Positions 17,223 through 26,894 of a stretch of 64,000 nt of DNA are shown here, piece after piece (within the stretch, counting starts at the first letter, position 1; the number at the start of each line of letters is the position of its first letter). The notes below the pieces were generated by a model. It saw nothing but the letters and a program-made list of their open reading frames with translations, was not told the DNA's origin and did no database searches. The position numbers and the translations under genes are program-made. The stretch lies in assembly GCA_963667875.2 (NCBI GenBank), contig CAXXGC010000003.1:410061-474060 (forward strand). The letters are read 5' to 3'. The stretch comes from JAEXOD01 sp963667875 (GTDB taxonomy: Bacteria > Bacteroidota > Ignavibacteria > Ignavibacteriales > Melioribacteraceae).

Positions 17223-19325
17223 ATGAATAAGTGTAAATATTTATTGCTCATCTTATTGTGTAGTATTGCCCTAAATAACGTTGGAGGAAAATCGTTGAAT
17301 ATTCATCAACTTGGTTTTGCTGAAAAAATAACTAATGAAACAAAGGATGTAAAAAATTTAGATTCGTTATATTCGAATAAAAAATTGGGCGTTTTTATTG
17401 ATAATGGCAAAACATTTTTCAGGGTTTTTGCTCCTTCCACAGTAGAGCTTAAATTATTTGTATTTTCAGATGTTGAAGATACAATTGGTACATCTTACGA
17501 AATGCAAAAAGATGCAGACGGTGTTTGGGAAGTTATTGTTGATGGTTCCTTGACCGGCAAATATTATGGTTTTAAATCGTATAAAGAAAATGACAACAGT
17601 AATGAATATAAACCTTTAATTGTTGATCCTTATGCAAAAGCAGTTGCCACTTTTACAACCTATATGAATCCAAGGAAATCAATTATAATTGATGATTCTT
17701 ATGATTGGGGAAATGATAAGTGGATACAAAATGACTGGCGCGATTTAATAGTATATGAAATGCATATACGCGATTTAACCGCAGATAAATCTTCCGAATC
17801 TAAATATCCGGGTACCTATAAAGGACTTATAGAAAAAGGAATTAAGGGCGGTATAAATTATATAAAATCACTTGGCGTTAATGCGGTTGAATTATTGCCA
17901 TCGCAAGAATATGGAAATATTGAAATCCCCTATAAAAAATCGATGGCTGCAAGATTTAATACATGGAATCCTTATGAACGTAATCATTGGGGATACATGA
18001 CAAGTAACTTTTTTGCTCCGGCAGCTTATTATTCCGAAGATTGGGATAATCTAAAGTTTAATACCTGGATGGGAAAAGAAGGAAAACAAGTTACTGAATT
18101 TAAAAACATGGTTAAAGCTTTTCATAAAGAAGGAATAGCTGTAATTATGGATGTGGTTTACAATCACTTATCGGAATATGAAACAGGAAACTTAAAAGAG
18201 CTTGATAGAGAATATTATTTTAGATTAGACGCAAACGGCAATTATTTAGCCGAAAGCGGCTGCGGCAACGATTTAAAAACCGAAAGACCAATGCTGCGCC
18301 GGCTTATTGTTGAAAGTTTGTTATATTGGATGAAAGAATACCATATTGACGGTTTTAGATTTGATTTGGCAAAATTAATTGATTGGGAAACTATTGAAGT
18401 TATTATTAGAGAAGCCCGAAAAATCAATCCTAATGTTGTAATTGTTTGTGAACCATGGGGCGGCGGTTATGATCCTAAAGGTTTTTCATTACGCGAATGG
18501 GGAAGCTGGAATGACCAAATCCGTAATGGAGTTAAAGGTGAAAATCCGTTAAACGGATTAGGCTGGATATTTGGTAAATGGTACGGAAATAATAATCTTG
18601 ATAGAATAAAAAGTTATGTTAATGGTACGTTAATAAGTGATAAAGAAGGAATTTTCCAGAAAAAAGAACATTCGGTAAATTATTTAGAGTCACACGATGG
18701 TTATACTTTTGGTGATTTTGTTCGCATTGGATTAAACAGCAATGATACAGGCAAGGTTATTAGTGACGTTGAAAATTATTCTAAATTAAATAATAAACAG
18801 CTAAAAATAAATAAACTTGGTGCATTGTTTTTGTTTACTTCACAAGGTATGACAATGATTCATTCCGGACAAGAATTTTCGCGCAGTAAGGTGATTCCTA
18901 ATGATGTTCTTGTTGATGATAGACATAAAGGTATGATTGATCACAATACTTATAATAAAGATAATGGTGTAAATTACATTAATTATAATATTGCCGAAGC
19001 TAATAAGAATCTAGTTGATTATTATAAGGGATTAATATTATTGCGTAAAACTTATGATGCATTCAGACATGCTGATAAAAATGATATTAAATTTATTGAA
19101 GATAAAAAAGACTTTTTCCTTGGGTATCAAATAGATTATAATAAGGACAACTTTTTAGTTTATCTTAATGCTGATACTTCTAAGGCGGAAAAAATAACCT
19201 TACCAACCGGAAAATGGGATGTATTGGTTAATGGAGATAGTGCCGGAGTTGAATCGCTTCAAAAAGTATCGGGTAGCTTAAGTGTTAAACCAAGTACCGG
19301 TTTTGTATTAAAAAAACGCAAATAA
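17223..19325 (+). CDS. pulA: Pullulanase-type alpha-glucan debranching enzyme (GH13)
   Basis: 700 residues with a signal peptide, so secreted. A CBM48-like N-terminal domain (about 55-150) precedes the GH13 barrel. Conserved regions: DVVYNH (310-315), GFRFDLAKL with nucleophile Asp381, VCEPWGGG with acid/base Glu410, and ESHDGYTF with Asp492. The usual type I pullulanase motif YNWGYDP appears as YDWGNDK near 160, a variant. It hydrolyses alpha-1,6 branches of pullulan, starch or glycogen. A LacI-type palindrome lies about 35 nt upstream. The dipeptidase gene follows after 6 nt. Confidence 0.92.
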   Translation: MNKCKYLLLILLCSIALNNVGGKSLNIHQLGFAEKITNETKDVKNLDSLYSNKKLGVFIDNGKTFFRVFAPSTVELKLFVFSDVEDTIGTSYEMQKDADGVWEVIVDGSLTGKYYGFKSYKENDNSNEYKPLIVDPYAKAVATFTTYMNPRKSIIIDDSYDWGNDKWIQNDWRDLIVYEMHIRDLTADKSSESKYPGTYKGLIEKGIKGGINYIKSLGVNAVELLPSQEYGNIEIPYKKSMAARFNTWNPYERNHWGYMTSNFFAPAAYYSEDWDNLKFNTWMGKEGKQVTEFKNMVKAFHKEGIAVIMDVVYNHLSEYETGNLKELDREYYFRLDANGNYLAESGCGNDLKTERPMLRRLIVESLLYWMKEYHIDGFRFDLAKLIDWETIEVIIREARKINPNVVIVCEPWGGGYDPKGFSLREWGSWNDQIRNGVKGENPLNGLGWIFGKWYGNNNLDRIKSYVNGTLISDKEGIFQKKEHSVNYLESHDGYTFGDFVRIGLNSNDTGKVISDVENYSKLNNKQLKINKLGALFLFTSQGMTMIHSGQEFSRSKVIPNDVLVDDRHKGMIDHNTYNKDNGVNYINYNIAEANKNLVDYYKGLILLRKTYDAFRHADKNDIKFIEDKKDFFLGYQIDYNKDNFLVYLNADTSKAEKITLPTGKWDVLVNGDSAGVESLQKVSGSLSVKPSTGFVLKKRK

Positions 19326-19331
19326 GGATAA

Positions 19332-19940
19332 ATGATGATAAGGAAAATATTTATTTTAGCTTTTCTTGTTGCGGCAAGTTTTATTTATGCTCAAAACGAT
19401 ACTTCAATTGTTTATTTGAAAGATCTTGATCCTGCAATTGTATTTGATGTAAAATATGCTACCGCGGATAATTTTACAAAACAAGTTCTTTATCCAACCG
19501 GTAAAGTTTATGTACGTAAAGTTGTTGGCCAAAAATTAGCTTTAATCAATAAATTCCTAAAGGATAATTATAATTTAAGAATAAAGGTCTATGATGCTTA
19601 TAGACCTTTATCTGTTCAAAAGATAATGTGGAAAATTATGCCGGATAACCGTTACGTGGCAGATCCTAAAAAGGGATCTCGTCATAACAGAGGGGCCGCG
19701 GTTGATTTAACATTAATTAATGATAAAGGGGAAGAACTTGATATGGGAACCCCTTACGATGATTTTACGCAAAAGGCACATTCCACATATAAAGATTTAC
19801 CTGCCGAAATTCTAAAAAATAGGGAAATTCTACAGAGTACAATGATAAAGTTTGGGTTTGATCCTATTGAATCGGAATGGTGGCATTACGATTTTAAAGG
19901 CTGGTCTAAATTTGCTATTCTGGATACTCCAATAAAATAA
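19332..19940 (+). CDS. ddpX: D-alanyl-D-alanine dipeptidase, VanX/DdpX family
   Basis: 202 residues with a signal peptide ending near YAQN, so it is extracytoplasmic, unlike cytoplasmic VanX. Zinc and catalytic residues follow the family: YDAYRP (Arg91), SRHNRGAAVD (His118, Asp125) and EWWHYDF (Glu182, His185). It should cleave D-Ala-D-Ala or related dipeptides, probably for peptidoglycan turnover rather than vancomycin resistance, since no vanH/vanA lies alongside. AAGGAT precedes the double ATG (19332/19335). The 6-nt gap after pulA suggests co-transcription. Confidence 0.92.
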   Translation: MMIRKIFILAFLVAASFIYAQNDTSIVYLKDLDPAIVFDVKYATADNFTKQVLYPTGKVYVRKVVGQKLALINKFLKDNYNLRIKVYDAYRPLSVQKIMWKIMPDNRYVADPKKGSRHNRGAAVDLTLINDKGEELDMGTPYDDFTQKAHSTYKDLPAEILKNREILQSTMIKFGFDPIESEWWHYDFKGWSKFAILDTPIK

Positions 19941-19943
19941 AAG

Positions 19944-22900
19944 TTAATTAAAAACCGCTTTTTTAAGTGATTTTTCAATAGCCACTTTAAAAGTCATCAA
20001 ATTAACAGGTTTGTGAAAAATATATTCAATTCCAAGTTCCTTATATTCTTCAATAGAGGAATTTGTTAAATCGCTGCTAAGTACAATAATTGGTGGTTTA
20101 TATTTTAATTTGCTTTGGTTAACCTGTTTTACTAAATCATATCCATTCATAACAGGCATGTCGTGATCTGTAATAACTAAAGCAGGATAAGTTTGTTTTA
20201 TTAATTCAAATGCTTCCTTACCGTTAACTGCTTCTAAAATATTATAATCGGGTAAAACACTTTTTAATAATTTTGAATATAATATCCTATCCGAATTAAC
20301 ATCATCAACTAATAAAATGTTAGTTGACGAAACGGGACACGTAAAAATAAAAGTGGTTCCTTCACCAAATTTGCTTTCTACCCAAATATCGCCGCCATGT
20401 TTTTGTACAATATCATTAACTAATGATAAACCAAGTCCGCTTCCTTTTTCGCCGGAAGTACCTTGGAGGGTAAATTTTGTTTCAATTTTAAATAATTTGG
20501 ATAAATTTTCCTCTTTTATACCCATTCCGGTATCTTGAACTGAAAATTTTATCTGTTTTTTATCAATTACTCTAACTGCTGAAATTGTAATTGTGTCATT
20601 TTTTTTGCAAAACTTAATAGCATTGGAAATTAAATTATTAAAAACTTGAAATAATAAATTTTCATCCGCGTGAATATGTATATCTTTTTCAATTGTAGAA
20701 ATTAAATTTATTCCTTTTTGAAGAGCTGCGCCTGCTAATGCTTGTATTGATTTATTAACAATAGCTTTGGCGTTTAATCTTTCCGGTATAAATTCAATTC
20801 GGCCTGTTTGTATTCTTGTCCAATCAAGCAGGGAATTTACAAGAGCAAGCATGTTTTGAGATGATTCTTGTATAAAAGAAATATACTGGACTTGTTTTTC
20901 TTCGCTTAATGTTCTATCGGAAAGCAATATGTCGGTAAATCCAAGTATTGAACTAAACGGCGTGCGCAAATCGTGCGAAACAATAGATAGGAATCTATCT
21001 TTTGTATCGTTTAATTTTTTTAAGTTATCTGCTGAATTTTTTAAGTCTTCTTCATTTTTTTTAGTTATTGTAATATCACTTACTAATCCAAATAGTTTAG
21101 TTATAGAACCGTCATTTTCTCTAACAACAGAAATTTTGTTTTTAATCCAAATTATGTTGCCAACATTATTTAATATTCTATATTCAACTTCATCGGCCAA
21201 ACGAATTGGGTCTTTATACAACCTTTGTAATTTGGAAATAACATAACTTAAATCGTTAGGGTGTATTATTTTATACCATAATTTGGGATTATTAATAAAC
21301 TCATCGGCACAATAACTGGTTATTTTATGGGCGGCCGCTGTATATAAAACAGTTGTTAATTTCCCCTCAATCTTTTCAGCCATCCAGATAAATTCGTTTA
21401 TATTTTCGGTAATACTTCTGTATCTTTCTTCGGAAATTTGAATAACTTTTTGCGATTCTTTTTCTAAGGTAATATCTCGTACTAAAATTACAATCGAATA
21501 TTCATTACCAATTTGATAATTACCGACAGAAAATTCGCATAAAATCTTTTCTCCGTTTTTTCTAATTCCGGTTAATTCAAATCTGTTAGTTTCGCCGTTA
21601 TTATTTATTAAATTTTCAAGAATTGTGAGAAAATAATTTCGTTCCGATTTATCAATAAAATCAACAGGGTTTTTTCCAATAATTTCCTGCGGATTTTCAT
21701 ATCCAAAAATATTTACAAAAGATTCGTTAACAATTTGTAAAGTGTTATTCGATTCAACAGCAATACCGTCCTTTGATGCCTCAAATACTGTTTTAATTAA
21801 TAATAAATCTTTTTCGGATTTTTTTTGAATTGTAATGTCCGAAAAAATGCCGATATAATACTGAGGTAAATTTTGAAGATCATAAACCGGAGTAAAATTA
21901 GCTGAAACATAAATTTGATGTCCGTCCATCTTTTTTAACGGAAGTTCAATTGATGCAATTTTATTTTTGATGATATAACTGAAATCAAAATTATCAATTG
22001 GTAAAATATTTTTTTCAACTAAATCTACAATATTAAGTACTAATGCGTCATTATACGAAATTTTAAATATTTCGGTAAAATGGGGATTTACATAAGTTAT
22101 ATTACCGTTTAAATCTAATGTACAAATAAATTCTTTACTGTTTGTAACAATACTGCGGTAATGTTCCTCGGAATATTTTATCTCTTTTTCTAAAGCATAA
22201 CCTTCCGTAAAGTCAGTACAAATTAATATTATACTTGGAGGTGTTTCTTCATCAAACAACAGCATTTTGGAATCAATAATCATTTGAGATTTTTCGCTGT
22301 CATATACTTTAAGCTGGCTGGCCCAAAATTTATTTTTTAATAAATCATTGTATAAAATTTCAAAATAATCTTTTGTAAAACTTGGGAATAATTCACCAAT
22401 AAATTTGCCTATGTATAAAAATTCCTTGTTTTCAAAAAATTTTAATGTATTTCTTGAAATGGAGATAATTGTACCATTTTCGTCTAATGTGATAATTGAA
22501 TCGGCTAAATGAGCAGTTATTTGTTTTAATTTGTTTAATTCCGAAAACTGCTGCTCAAAATCTTTTTGATCTAAAATTTGGTTTGTAATATCTTTTAGTA
22601 AAATAAAAACCAGATTATTTATTTCAGAGTGTTCTTTAAAAGTTAAAAATACAGAATTAAAAATTATTTGCGATTTATGGTGGTTAAAATGCAGGTTGCT
22701 TACAGTATGTTCTAAATTTGAATGAAGATTAATATATATACTTTCAAGCTCTTCTTTGGATTCTGATGAGAACAGGTCATAAATCAAATAATTTTTTGTA
22801 TTAAAATCAGGCAAAATGTCGTTGGAAGCTGAAATTATTTTTCCGTTAAAATCGGTTATTAACCAGGTTGAATTTAATCTTTTAATTAAATCGGTAATAA

Positions 22901-23318
22901 GTTTTTCTTCGTTTCCGTAGGTTAAATCTTTTTTATTTACTATTAAATCATCTAATATTAAAACACCACCCCTAAATCTTTCTTTAATAAAAATAGGTGC
23001 GCCTTTAATAGCAATTTTTAGTATTGAACCGTCTGCTTTTTTATTGGAATAAATTTCGTTTTCAAATGGTTCGTTAGATGAAATTTTTTGAATATAATTA
23101 ATGATTATTTCTTGATTAAATAACCCGCATGTTAAAATGTTTTGGTTAATTAATTTCTGTCTTTGTATTTTATTTGTAACTCCATACCGCTGAAAATTAC
23201 TATTTAAATATATAATATTAAGATGTTCGTCAAATATTAAAATTCCAATAGGTGAGTATTCAATTAAATCAAAAGAAATATCTCTATCAATTTGTGTTTC
23301 CATATTCAAAATATTCAT
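19944..23318 (-). CDS. Hybrid sensor histidine kinase with multiple PAS domains and C-terminal receiver
   Basis: 1124 residues with no membrane segment seen, so a cytoplasmic sensor. At least five PAS-like units run from residue 16 to about 760 (for instance SPIGILIFDEHLNIIYLN and SKDGIAVESNNTLQIVNES). The HisKA box SHDLRTPFSS has phospho-His782. The ATPase has the N-box NNLISNAIKF, the G1 box DTGMGI and the G2 box GSGLGLSLV. The receiver has ILLVDDVNSD, phospho-acceptor Asp1051 in TDHDMPVMNG and a Lys in HKPVN. No separate regulator is adjacent. The kinase core resembles the one at 50371. A second possible start is Met6. Confidence 0.95.
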   Translation of the reverse strand: MNILNMETQIDRDISFDLIEYSPIGILIFDEHLNIIYLNSNFQRYGVTNKIQRQKLINQNILTCGLFNQEIIINYIQKISSNEPFENEIYSNKKADGSILKIAIKGAPIFIKERFRGGVLILDDLIVNKKDLTYGNEEKLITDLIKRLNSTWLITDFNGKIISASNDILPDFNTKNYLIYDLFSSESKEELESIYINLHSNLEHTVSNLHFNHHKSQIIFNSVFLTFKEHSEINNLVFILLKDITNQILDQKDFEQQFSELNKLKQITAHLADSIITLDENGTIISISRNTLKFFENKEFLYIGKFIGELFPSFTKDYFEILYNDLLKNKFWASQLKVYDSEKSQMIIDSKMLLFDEETPPSIILICTDFTEGYALEKEIKYSEEHYRSIVTNSKEFICTLDLNGNITYVNPHFTEIFKISYNDALVLNIVDLVEKNILPIDNFDFSYIIKNKIASIELPLKKMDGHQIYVSANFTPVYDLQNLPQYYIGIFSDITIQKKSEKDLLLIKTVFEASKDGIAVESNNTLQIVNESFVNIFGYENPQEIIGKNPVDFIDKSERNYFLTILENLINNNGETNRFELTGIRKNGEKILCEFSVGNYQIGNEYSIVILVRDITLEKESQKVIQISEERYRSITENINEFIWMAEKIEGKLTTVLYTAAAHKITSYCADEFINNPKLWYKIIHPNDLSYVISKLQRLYKDPIRLADEVEYRILNNVGNIIWIKNKISVVRENDGSITKLFGLVSDITITKKNEEDLKNSADNLKKLNDTKDRFLSIVSHDLRTPFSSILGFTDILLSDRTLSEEKQVQYISFIQESSQNMLALVNSLLDWTRIQTGRIEFIPERLNAKAIVNKSIQALAGAALQKGINLISTIEKDIHIHADENLLFQVFNNLISNAIKFCKKNDTITISAVRVIDKKQIKFSVQDTGMGIKEENLSKLFKIETKFTLQGTSGEKGSGLGLSLVNDIVQKHGGDIWVESKFGEGTTFIFTCPVSSTNILLVDDVNSDRILYSKLLKSVLPDYNILEAVNGKEAFELIKQTYPALVITDHDMPVMNGYDLVKQVNQSKLKYKPPIIVLSSDLTNSSIEEYKELGIEYIFHKPVNLMTFKVAIEKSLKKAVFN

Positions 23319-23500
23319 TTACTTTAAATTATAATCTATAATAATAACTAATTTTTGGAATAATTACACCTACAAAATAGAAGATTTTGTGCTTTGCAAA
23401 TTTGTTTTTTAATTAAATCACAAAAAAATATCTAATTGATTAATATAACTTTCGTAATTATTTGTTTTTCCATATATTTAGAGACAAATTTTGAGGTATA

Positions 23501-24301
23501 ATGTTAGTTAATATATTGTTTATTGGTGACTTAGTAGGTACTCCGGGGTTAAATATAGTAGAAACTCTTTTACCTGCTGTAGTAAAAAAATATAAAGTTG
23601 ATGTTGTTATAGCTAATGGCGAAAATGTTTCCGATGGAAAAGGCTGTACACCACGTGAAGGTAAAGCGTTATTTAACCTTGGTGTTAAAGTAATTACAGG
23701 TGGTAATCATACATGGGATAAACCTCAATCGCAGGATTATCTTAAAAATGAACCAAGAAGTTTAAGACCGTTAAATTATCCTCGTGGAGCACACGGAAAT
23801 GGTTATTATATATTGGATGAAGGCAAATATAAAATTGGTGTGTTAAATCTGCAAGGAAGAGCATTTATGCCCGCAATTGATTGTCCGTTCAGAATTGGTG
23901 AAGCGGCTATTAAAAAAATCAGTCAGGAAACAAAAATAATTATTGTAGATTTTCATGCGGAAGCTACAGCCGAAAAAATTGCTTTTACTTATTATGTGGA
24001 TGGTACCGTAAGTGCGGTTTTTGGTACTCATACGCATGTGCAAACATCCGATGAGAGGATATTTACAAAAGGTACAGGTTATATAACAGATGTTGGTATG
24101 ACGGGCCCGTACGATTCCGTAATTGGAATGAAAACAGATGCCGCTATAAATAGATTTTTATATGCAACTCCGCAAAAATATATGTCCGGCACAGATAATT
24201 TACATTTTAGTGCTGTTTGTGTAACAGTTGATTCCGAAACAGGGAAATGTGTAGAAATTGAAAGAATATTTTTACCTGAATTTGACAAAAAACAAGTATG
24301 A
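23501..24301 (+). CDS. ymdB: YmdB-family metallophosphoesterase (TIGR00282)
   Basis: 266 residues. The calcineurin-like metal motifs are clear: FIGDLVGTPG (Asp), NGENVSDGKG (Asn, Glu), GGNHTWD (Asn-His), DFHAEATAEK and GTHTHVQTSD. B. subtilis YmdB is a 2',3'-cyclic-nucleotide phosphodiesterase affecting biofilm choice. This is the first gene of a seven-gene operon reaching 29275. folD begins 7 nt after its stop. Confidence 0.93.
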   Translation: MLVNILFIGDLVGTPGLNIVETLLPAVVKKYKVDVVIANGENVSDGKGCTPREGKALFNLGVKVITGGNHTWDKPQSQDYLKNEPRSLRPLNYPRGAHGNGYYILDEGKYKIGVLNLQGRAFMPAIDCPFRIGEAAIKKISQETKIIIVDFHAEATAEKIAFTYYVDGTVSAVFGTHTHVQTSDERIFTKGTGYITDVGMTGPYDSVIGMKTDAAINRFLYATPQKYMSGTDNLHFSAVCVTVDSETGKCVEIERIFLPEFDKKQV

Positions 24302-24308
24302 GCTATAA

Positions 24309-25196
24309 ATGATTTTAATTGATGGTAAAAAAGTTGCTTCTGAAATTAAAAAAGAACTGACTGAAAGGGTTGGTAATCTTAAACAAAAATACGGATTAGT
24401 TCCCGGTTTGGTAACTATATTAGTAGGGGATAGTCCGGCTTCACAATCGTACGTAAAAAGTAAAATTAAATCGTGTGAAGAAATTGGCATGTTTTCGGTG
24501 TTGGAAAAACACGATGCCGATATGAGTGAAGAAAAATTATTAGAATTGATAGAATATTATAATAATTTAGATACTATACATGGTATTTTAGTACAGCTTC
24601 CTGTGCCTAAACATATCAATGAAAATAAGATAATAGAAGCCATAAACCCATTAAAAGATGTTGACGGTTTTCATCCAATAAGCATTGGTAATTTGGTAAT
24701 TGGTAAAGAAACCTATTATCCTTGTACACCGTACGGTATACTTGAACTTCTGAAACGATATAATATTGAAACAAAAGGTAAACATTGTGTAGTTGTTGGA
24801 AGAAGTAATATTGTTGGTAAACCTATAGCTAATATGATGCTGCAAAAAAAAGAAGGTGCTAATGCTATTGTTACAATATGCCATTCGGCAGCTAAGGATT
24901 TAAGTGTTTATACCAAAACCGCGGATATTTTAATTGCTGCAATAGGCAGTCCTAATTTTATTACCGGCAATATGGTAAAAGAAGGTGTTGTAATAATTGA
25001 TGTTGGTATTAATAGAGTTGAAGACTTGTCAGCAGCCAAAGGATATAAAATAGTTGGTGATGTTGATTTTAAATCAGTTTCAGAAAAATCATCATATTTT
25101 ACTCCGGTTCCGGGAGGTGTTGGACTAATGACAGTTGCAATGTTAATGAAAAATACTTGTACCGCATTTTGTAGAATAAATAATATTAACGAGTAG
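24309..25196 (+). CDS. folD: Bifunctional methylene-THF dehydrogenase / methenyl-THF cyclohydrolase
   Basis: 295 residues. Signatures: SYVKSKIKSCEEIG (catalytic Lys in the first block), GILVQLPVPKHI, KDVDGFHP, PYGILELL, VVGRSNIVGKP in the NADP-binding fold, and TPVPGGVGLMTVAML. It interconverts 5,10-methylene- and 10-formyl-THF, which feeds the formyl donor used by Fmt encoded in this window. It sits second in the ymdB operon, 8 nt before deoC. Confidence 0.98.
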   Translation: MILIDGKKVASEIKKELTERVGNLKQKYGLVPGLVTILVGDSPASQSYVKSKIKSCEEIGMFSVLEKHDADMSEEKLLELIEYYNNLDTIHGILVQLPVPKHINENKIIEAINPLKDVDGFHPISIGNLVIGKETYYPCTPYGILELLKRYNIETKGKHCVVVGRSNIVGKPIANMMLQKKEGANAIVTICHSAAKDLSVYTKTADILIAAIGSPNFITGNMVKEGVVIIDVGINRVEDLSAAKGYKIVGDVDFKSVSEKSSYFTPVPGGVGLMTVAMLMKNTCTAFCRINNINE

Positions 25197-25204
25197 AGTG
25201 AAAA

Positions 25205-26071
25205 ATGGATCCTAAAATTGATAAAATAGTAAATCAGGTTTTTATTGAAAAATCGCTGCACAATTTTTATTGCAGTTTGGATAGTTGTAAAGGCTGGGAA
25301 AAAAACGTTGTTGAACAACCCAAAGCAGTAAAAAAAATAATTGATATGGGTGCCGAGCGTATAGCCGCCGGTGTTGGTGTTGGTGAAAATTTACCCGATA
25401 TTGGGTTAGCAAGGATGATTGACCATACTTTATTAAAACCTGAAGCAACCGATAATGATGTTATTAAATTATGCGAAGAAGCTAAAAAGTTTACATTTGC
25501 TTCTGTTTGTGTTAATCCGTCACATGTTGCATTAAGTTATTCATTGTTGCGTAACACTCCCGTTAAAGTTTGTACCGTAATCGGTTTTCCATTAGGCGCA
25601 AATACCACAGAAACAAAACGTTTTGAAGCTGAACAGGCATTGGAAAATGGTGCTGAAGAAATTGATATGGTTATTAATATAGGAAAGCTTAAACAAGGTG
25701 ATTATAAAGCTGTTTTTGAAGATGTTAACAAAGTTGTTCTTGCAGCAAAAAAACATAATGCCATTTGCAAGGTGATTTTGGAAACTGCATTATTAACAGA
25801 TGAAGAAAAAATTAAAGCTTGTATGATTTGCAAAGAAGCCAAAGCTGATTTTGTTAAAACATCAACAGGATTTAGTAAAGGCGGAGCTACTGCAAGTGAT
25901 ATAGCTTTGATGAAATATGTTGTTGGAAGCAGTGTTGGTGTTAAGGCTTCAGGTGGTATCCGGTCGTATGAAGATGCGGAACTATTAATTGAAAGCGGTG
26001 CTGATAGAATTGGCGCAAGCGCAAGCGTTAAAATAGTGACCCATGAAAAAAATAACGACAAAGGATATTAA
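25205..26071 (+). CDS. deoC: Deoxyribose-phosphate aldolase
   Basis: 288 residues, about 65 longer than the shortest DeoC forms because of an N-terminal helical extension. The barrel begins at IDHTLLKPEAT and contains VCTVIGFPLGAN, EIDMVINIG, CKVILETALLTD (Lys) and the Schiff-base lysine in VKTSTGFSKGGAT. It cleaves 2-deoxyribose-5-phosphate to acetaldehyde and glyceraldehyde-3-phosphate. Its stop overlaps the next start as TAATG. Confidence 0.97.
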   Translation: MDPKIDKIVNQVFIEKSLHNFYCSLDSCKGWEKNVVEQPKAVKKIIDMGAERIAAGVGVGENLPDIGLARMIDHTLLKPEATDNDVIKLCEEAKKFTFASVCVNPSHVALSYSLLRNTPVKVCTVIGFPLGANTTETKRFEAEQALENGAEEIDMVINIGKLKQGDYKAVFEDVNKVVLAAKKHNAICKVILETALLTDEEKIKACMICKEAKADFVKTSTGFSKGGATASDIALMKYVVGSSVGVKASGGIRSYEDAELLIESGADRIGASASVKIVTHEKNNDKGY

Positions 26072-26304
26072 TGATATTAGACTTAGTTGTTAATAGCAGT
26101 GACGATGGTTATACTGCCTCAATTCCCAGTATTAAAGGGATAGACTGCTGGGCACACAAACAGGATGATGTAATTAATGAAGCATTAAAAATGTTGTGTT
26201 ATTACTTAAATTTTGAAGATGCTTCTCAAATTAAAATTGATATGGCCCGAAAAGAAAAGAATAAAATAATTTATAAACTGATTTTTAATAAAGAGATTAA
26301 TTGA
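26071..26304 (+). CDS. Small HicB-like (UPF0150-type) protein
   Basis: 77 residues. The N-terminal half, DDGYTASIPSIKGIDCWA followed by INEALKML, has the HicB antitoxin-like partial RNase H fold pattern (G-Y-A-x-P-x-G, then a helix). No DNA-binding C-terminus is seen and no HicA toxin is adjacent, so it is probably not an active toxin-antitoxin pair. It overlaps deoC (TAATG) and trmH (TTGA), which ties its expression to the operon. Confidence 0.65.
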   Translation: MILDLVVNSSDDGYTASIPSIKGIDCWAHKQDDVINEALKMLCYYLNFEDASQIKIDMARKEKNKIIYKLIFNKEIN

Positions 26305-26894
26305 GACAATTTAAATCGGAATCACGGTTAAATAAAATAAAAGAAGTAATTTTTAAAAGGCAATCGACATTAACTGTAATTTTAGAGAATATTCACGACC
26401 GTCATAATGTAAGTGCTATCTTAAGAAGCAGTGATTCGGTAGGTGTTTCCAAAGTTTCATTATTGTATAATATCGAAAAATTTCCAAAATTGAGCAGAAC
26501 TTCATCCGCTTCATCAAATAAATGGATAGATATTGATTATGAAACTTCAACTGAAGAATGTTTTAACAAGCTGCACGAAAAAGGATTTAAAATTTATGTT
26601 AGTAAAGTTTCTAAAGAGTCAAAAAGTTTATACGATATAGATTTTACGCAAAAAGTTGCTGTTATGTTTGGAAACGAACATAGGGGAGTTTCGGAAATTG
26701 CGGAAAGTTTATGTGATGAAACTTTTTATATTCCTATGCATGGTATGGCTCAAAGTCTTAATGTTTCAGTTGCCGCCGCGGTAACATTATATGAAGCGCA
26801 AAGACAAAGGAATAATAAAGGTTTATATGATGTTACGGAATTATCACAAAATGATTTTGATAGATTTATTGATAAATGGTGTGCACGGAAATGA
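26301..26894 (+). CDS. trmH: TrmH/SpoU-family RNA 2'-O-methyltransferase
   Basis: 197 residues. The SPOUT knot motifs are present: NIHDRHNVSAILRSSD (motif 1 with Asn and Arg), VMFGNEHRGVS (motif 2) and IPMHGMAQSLNVSVAAAV (motif 3). The short form without an L30-like N-terminus fits TrmH, which methylates G18 of tRNA. The start is TTG at 26301, overlapping the preceding stop as TTGA; no better in-frame ATG exists before motif 1. Confidence 0.92.
   Translation: MRQFKSESRLNKIKEVIFKRQSTLTVILENIHDRHNVSAILRSSDSVGVSKVSLLYNIEKFPKLSRTSSASSNKWIDIDYETSTEECFNKLHEKGFKIYVSKVSKESKSLYDIDFTQKVAVMFGNEHRGVSEIAESLCDETFYIPMHGMAQSLNVSVAAAVTLYEAQRQRNNKGLYDVTELSQNDFDRFIDKWCARK

Noticed and set aside
26071..26304. 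Active HicAB toxin-antitoxin pair
   Set aside because: No HicA-like gene is adjacent on either side.
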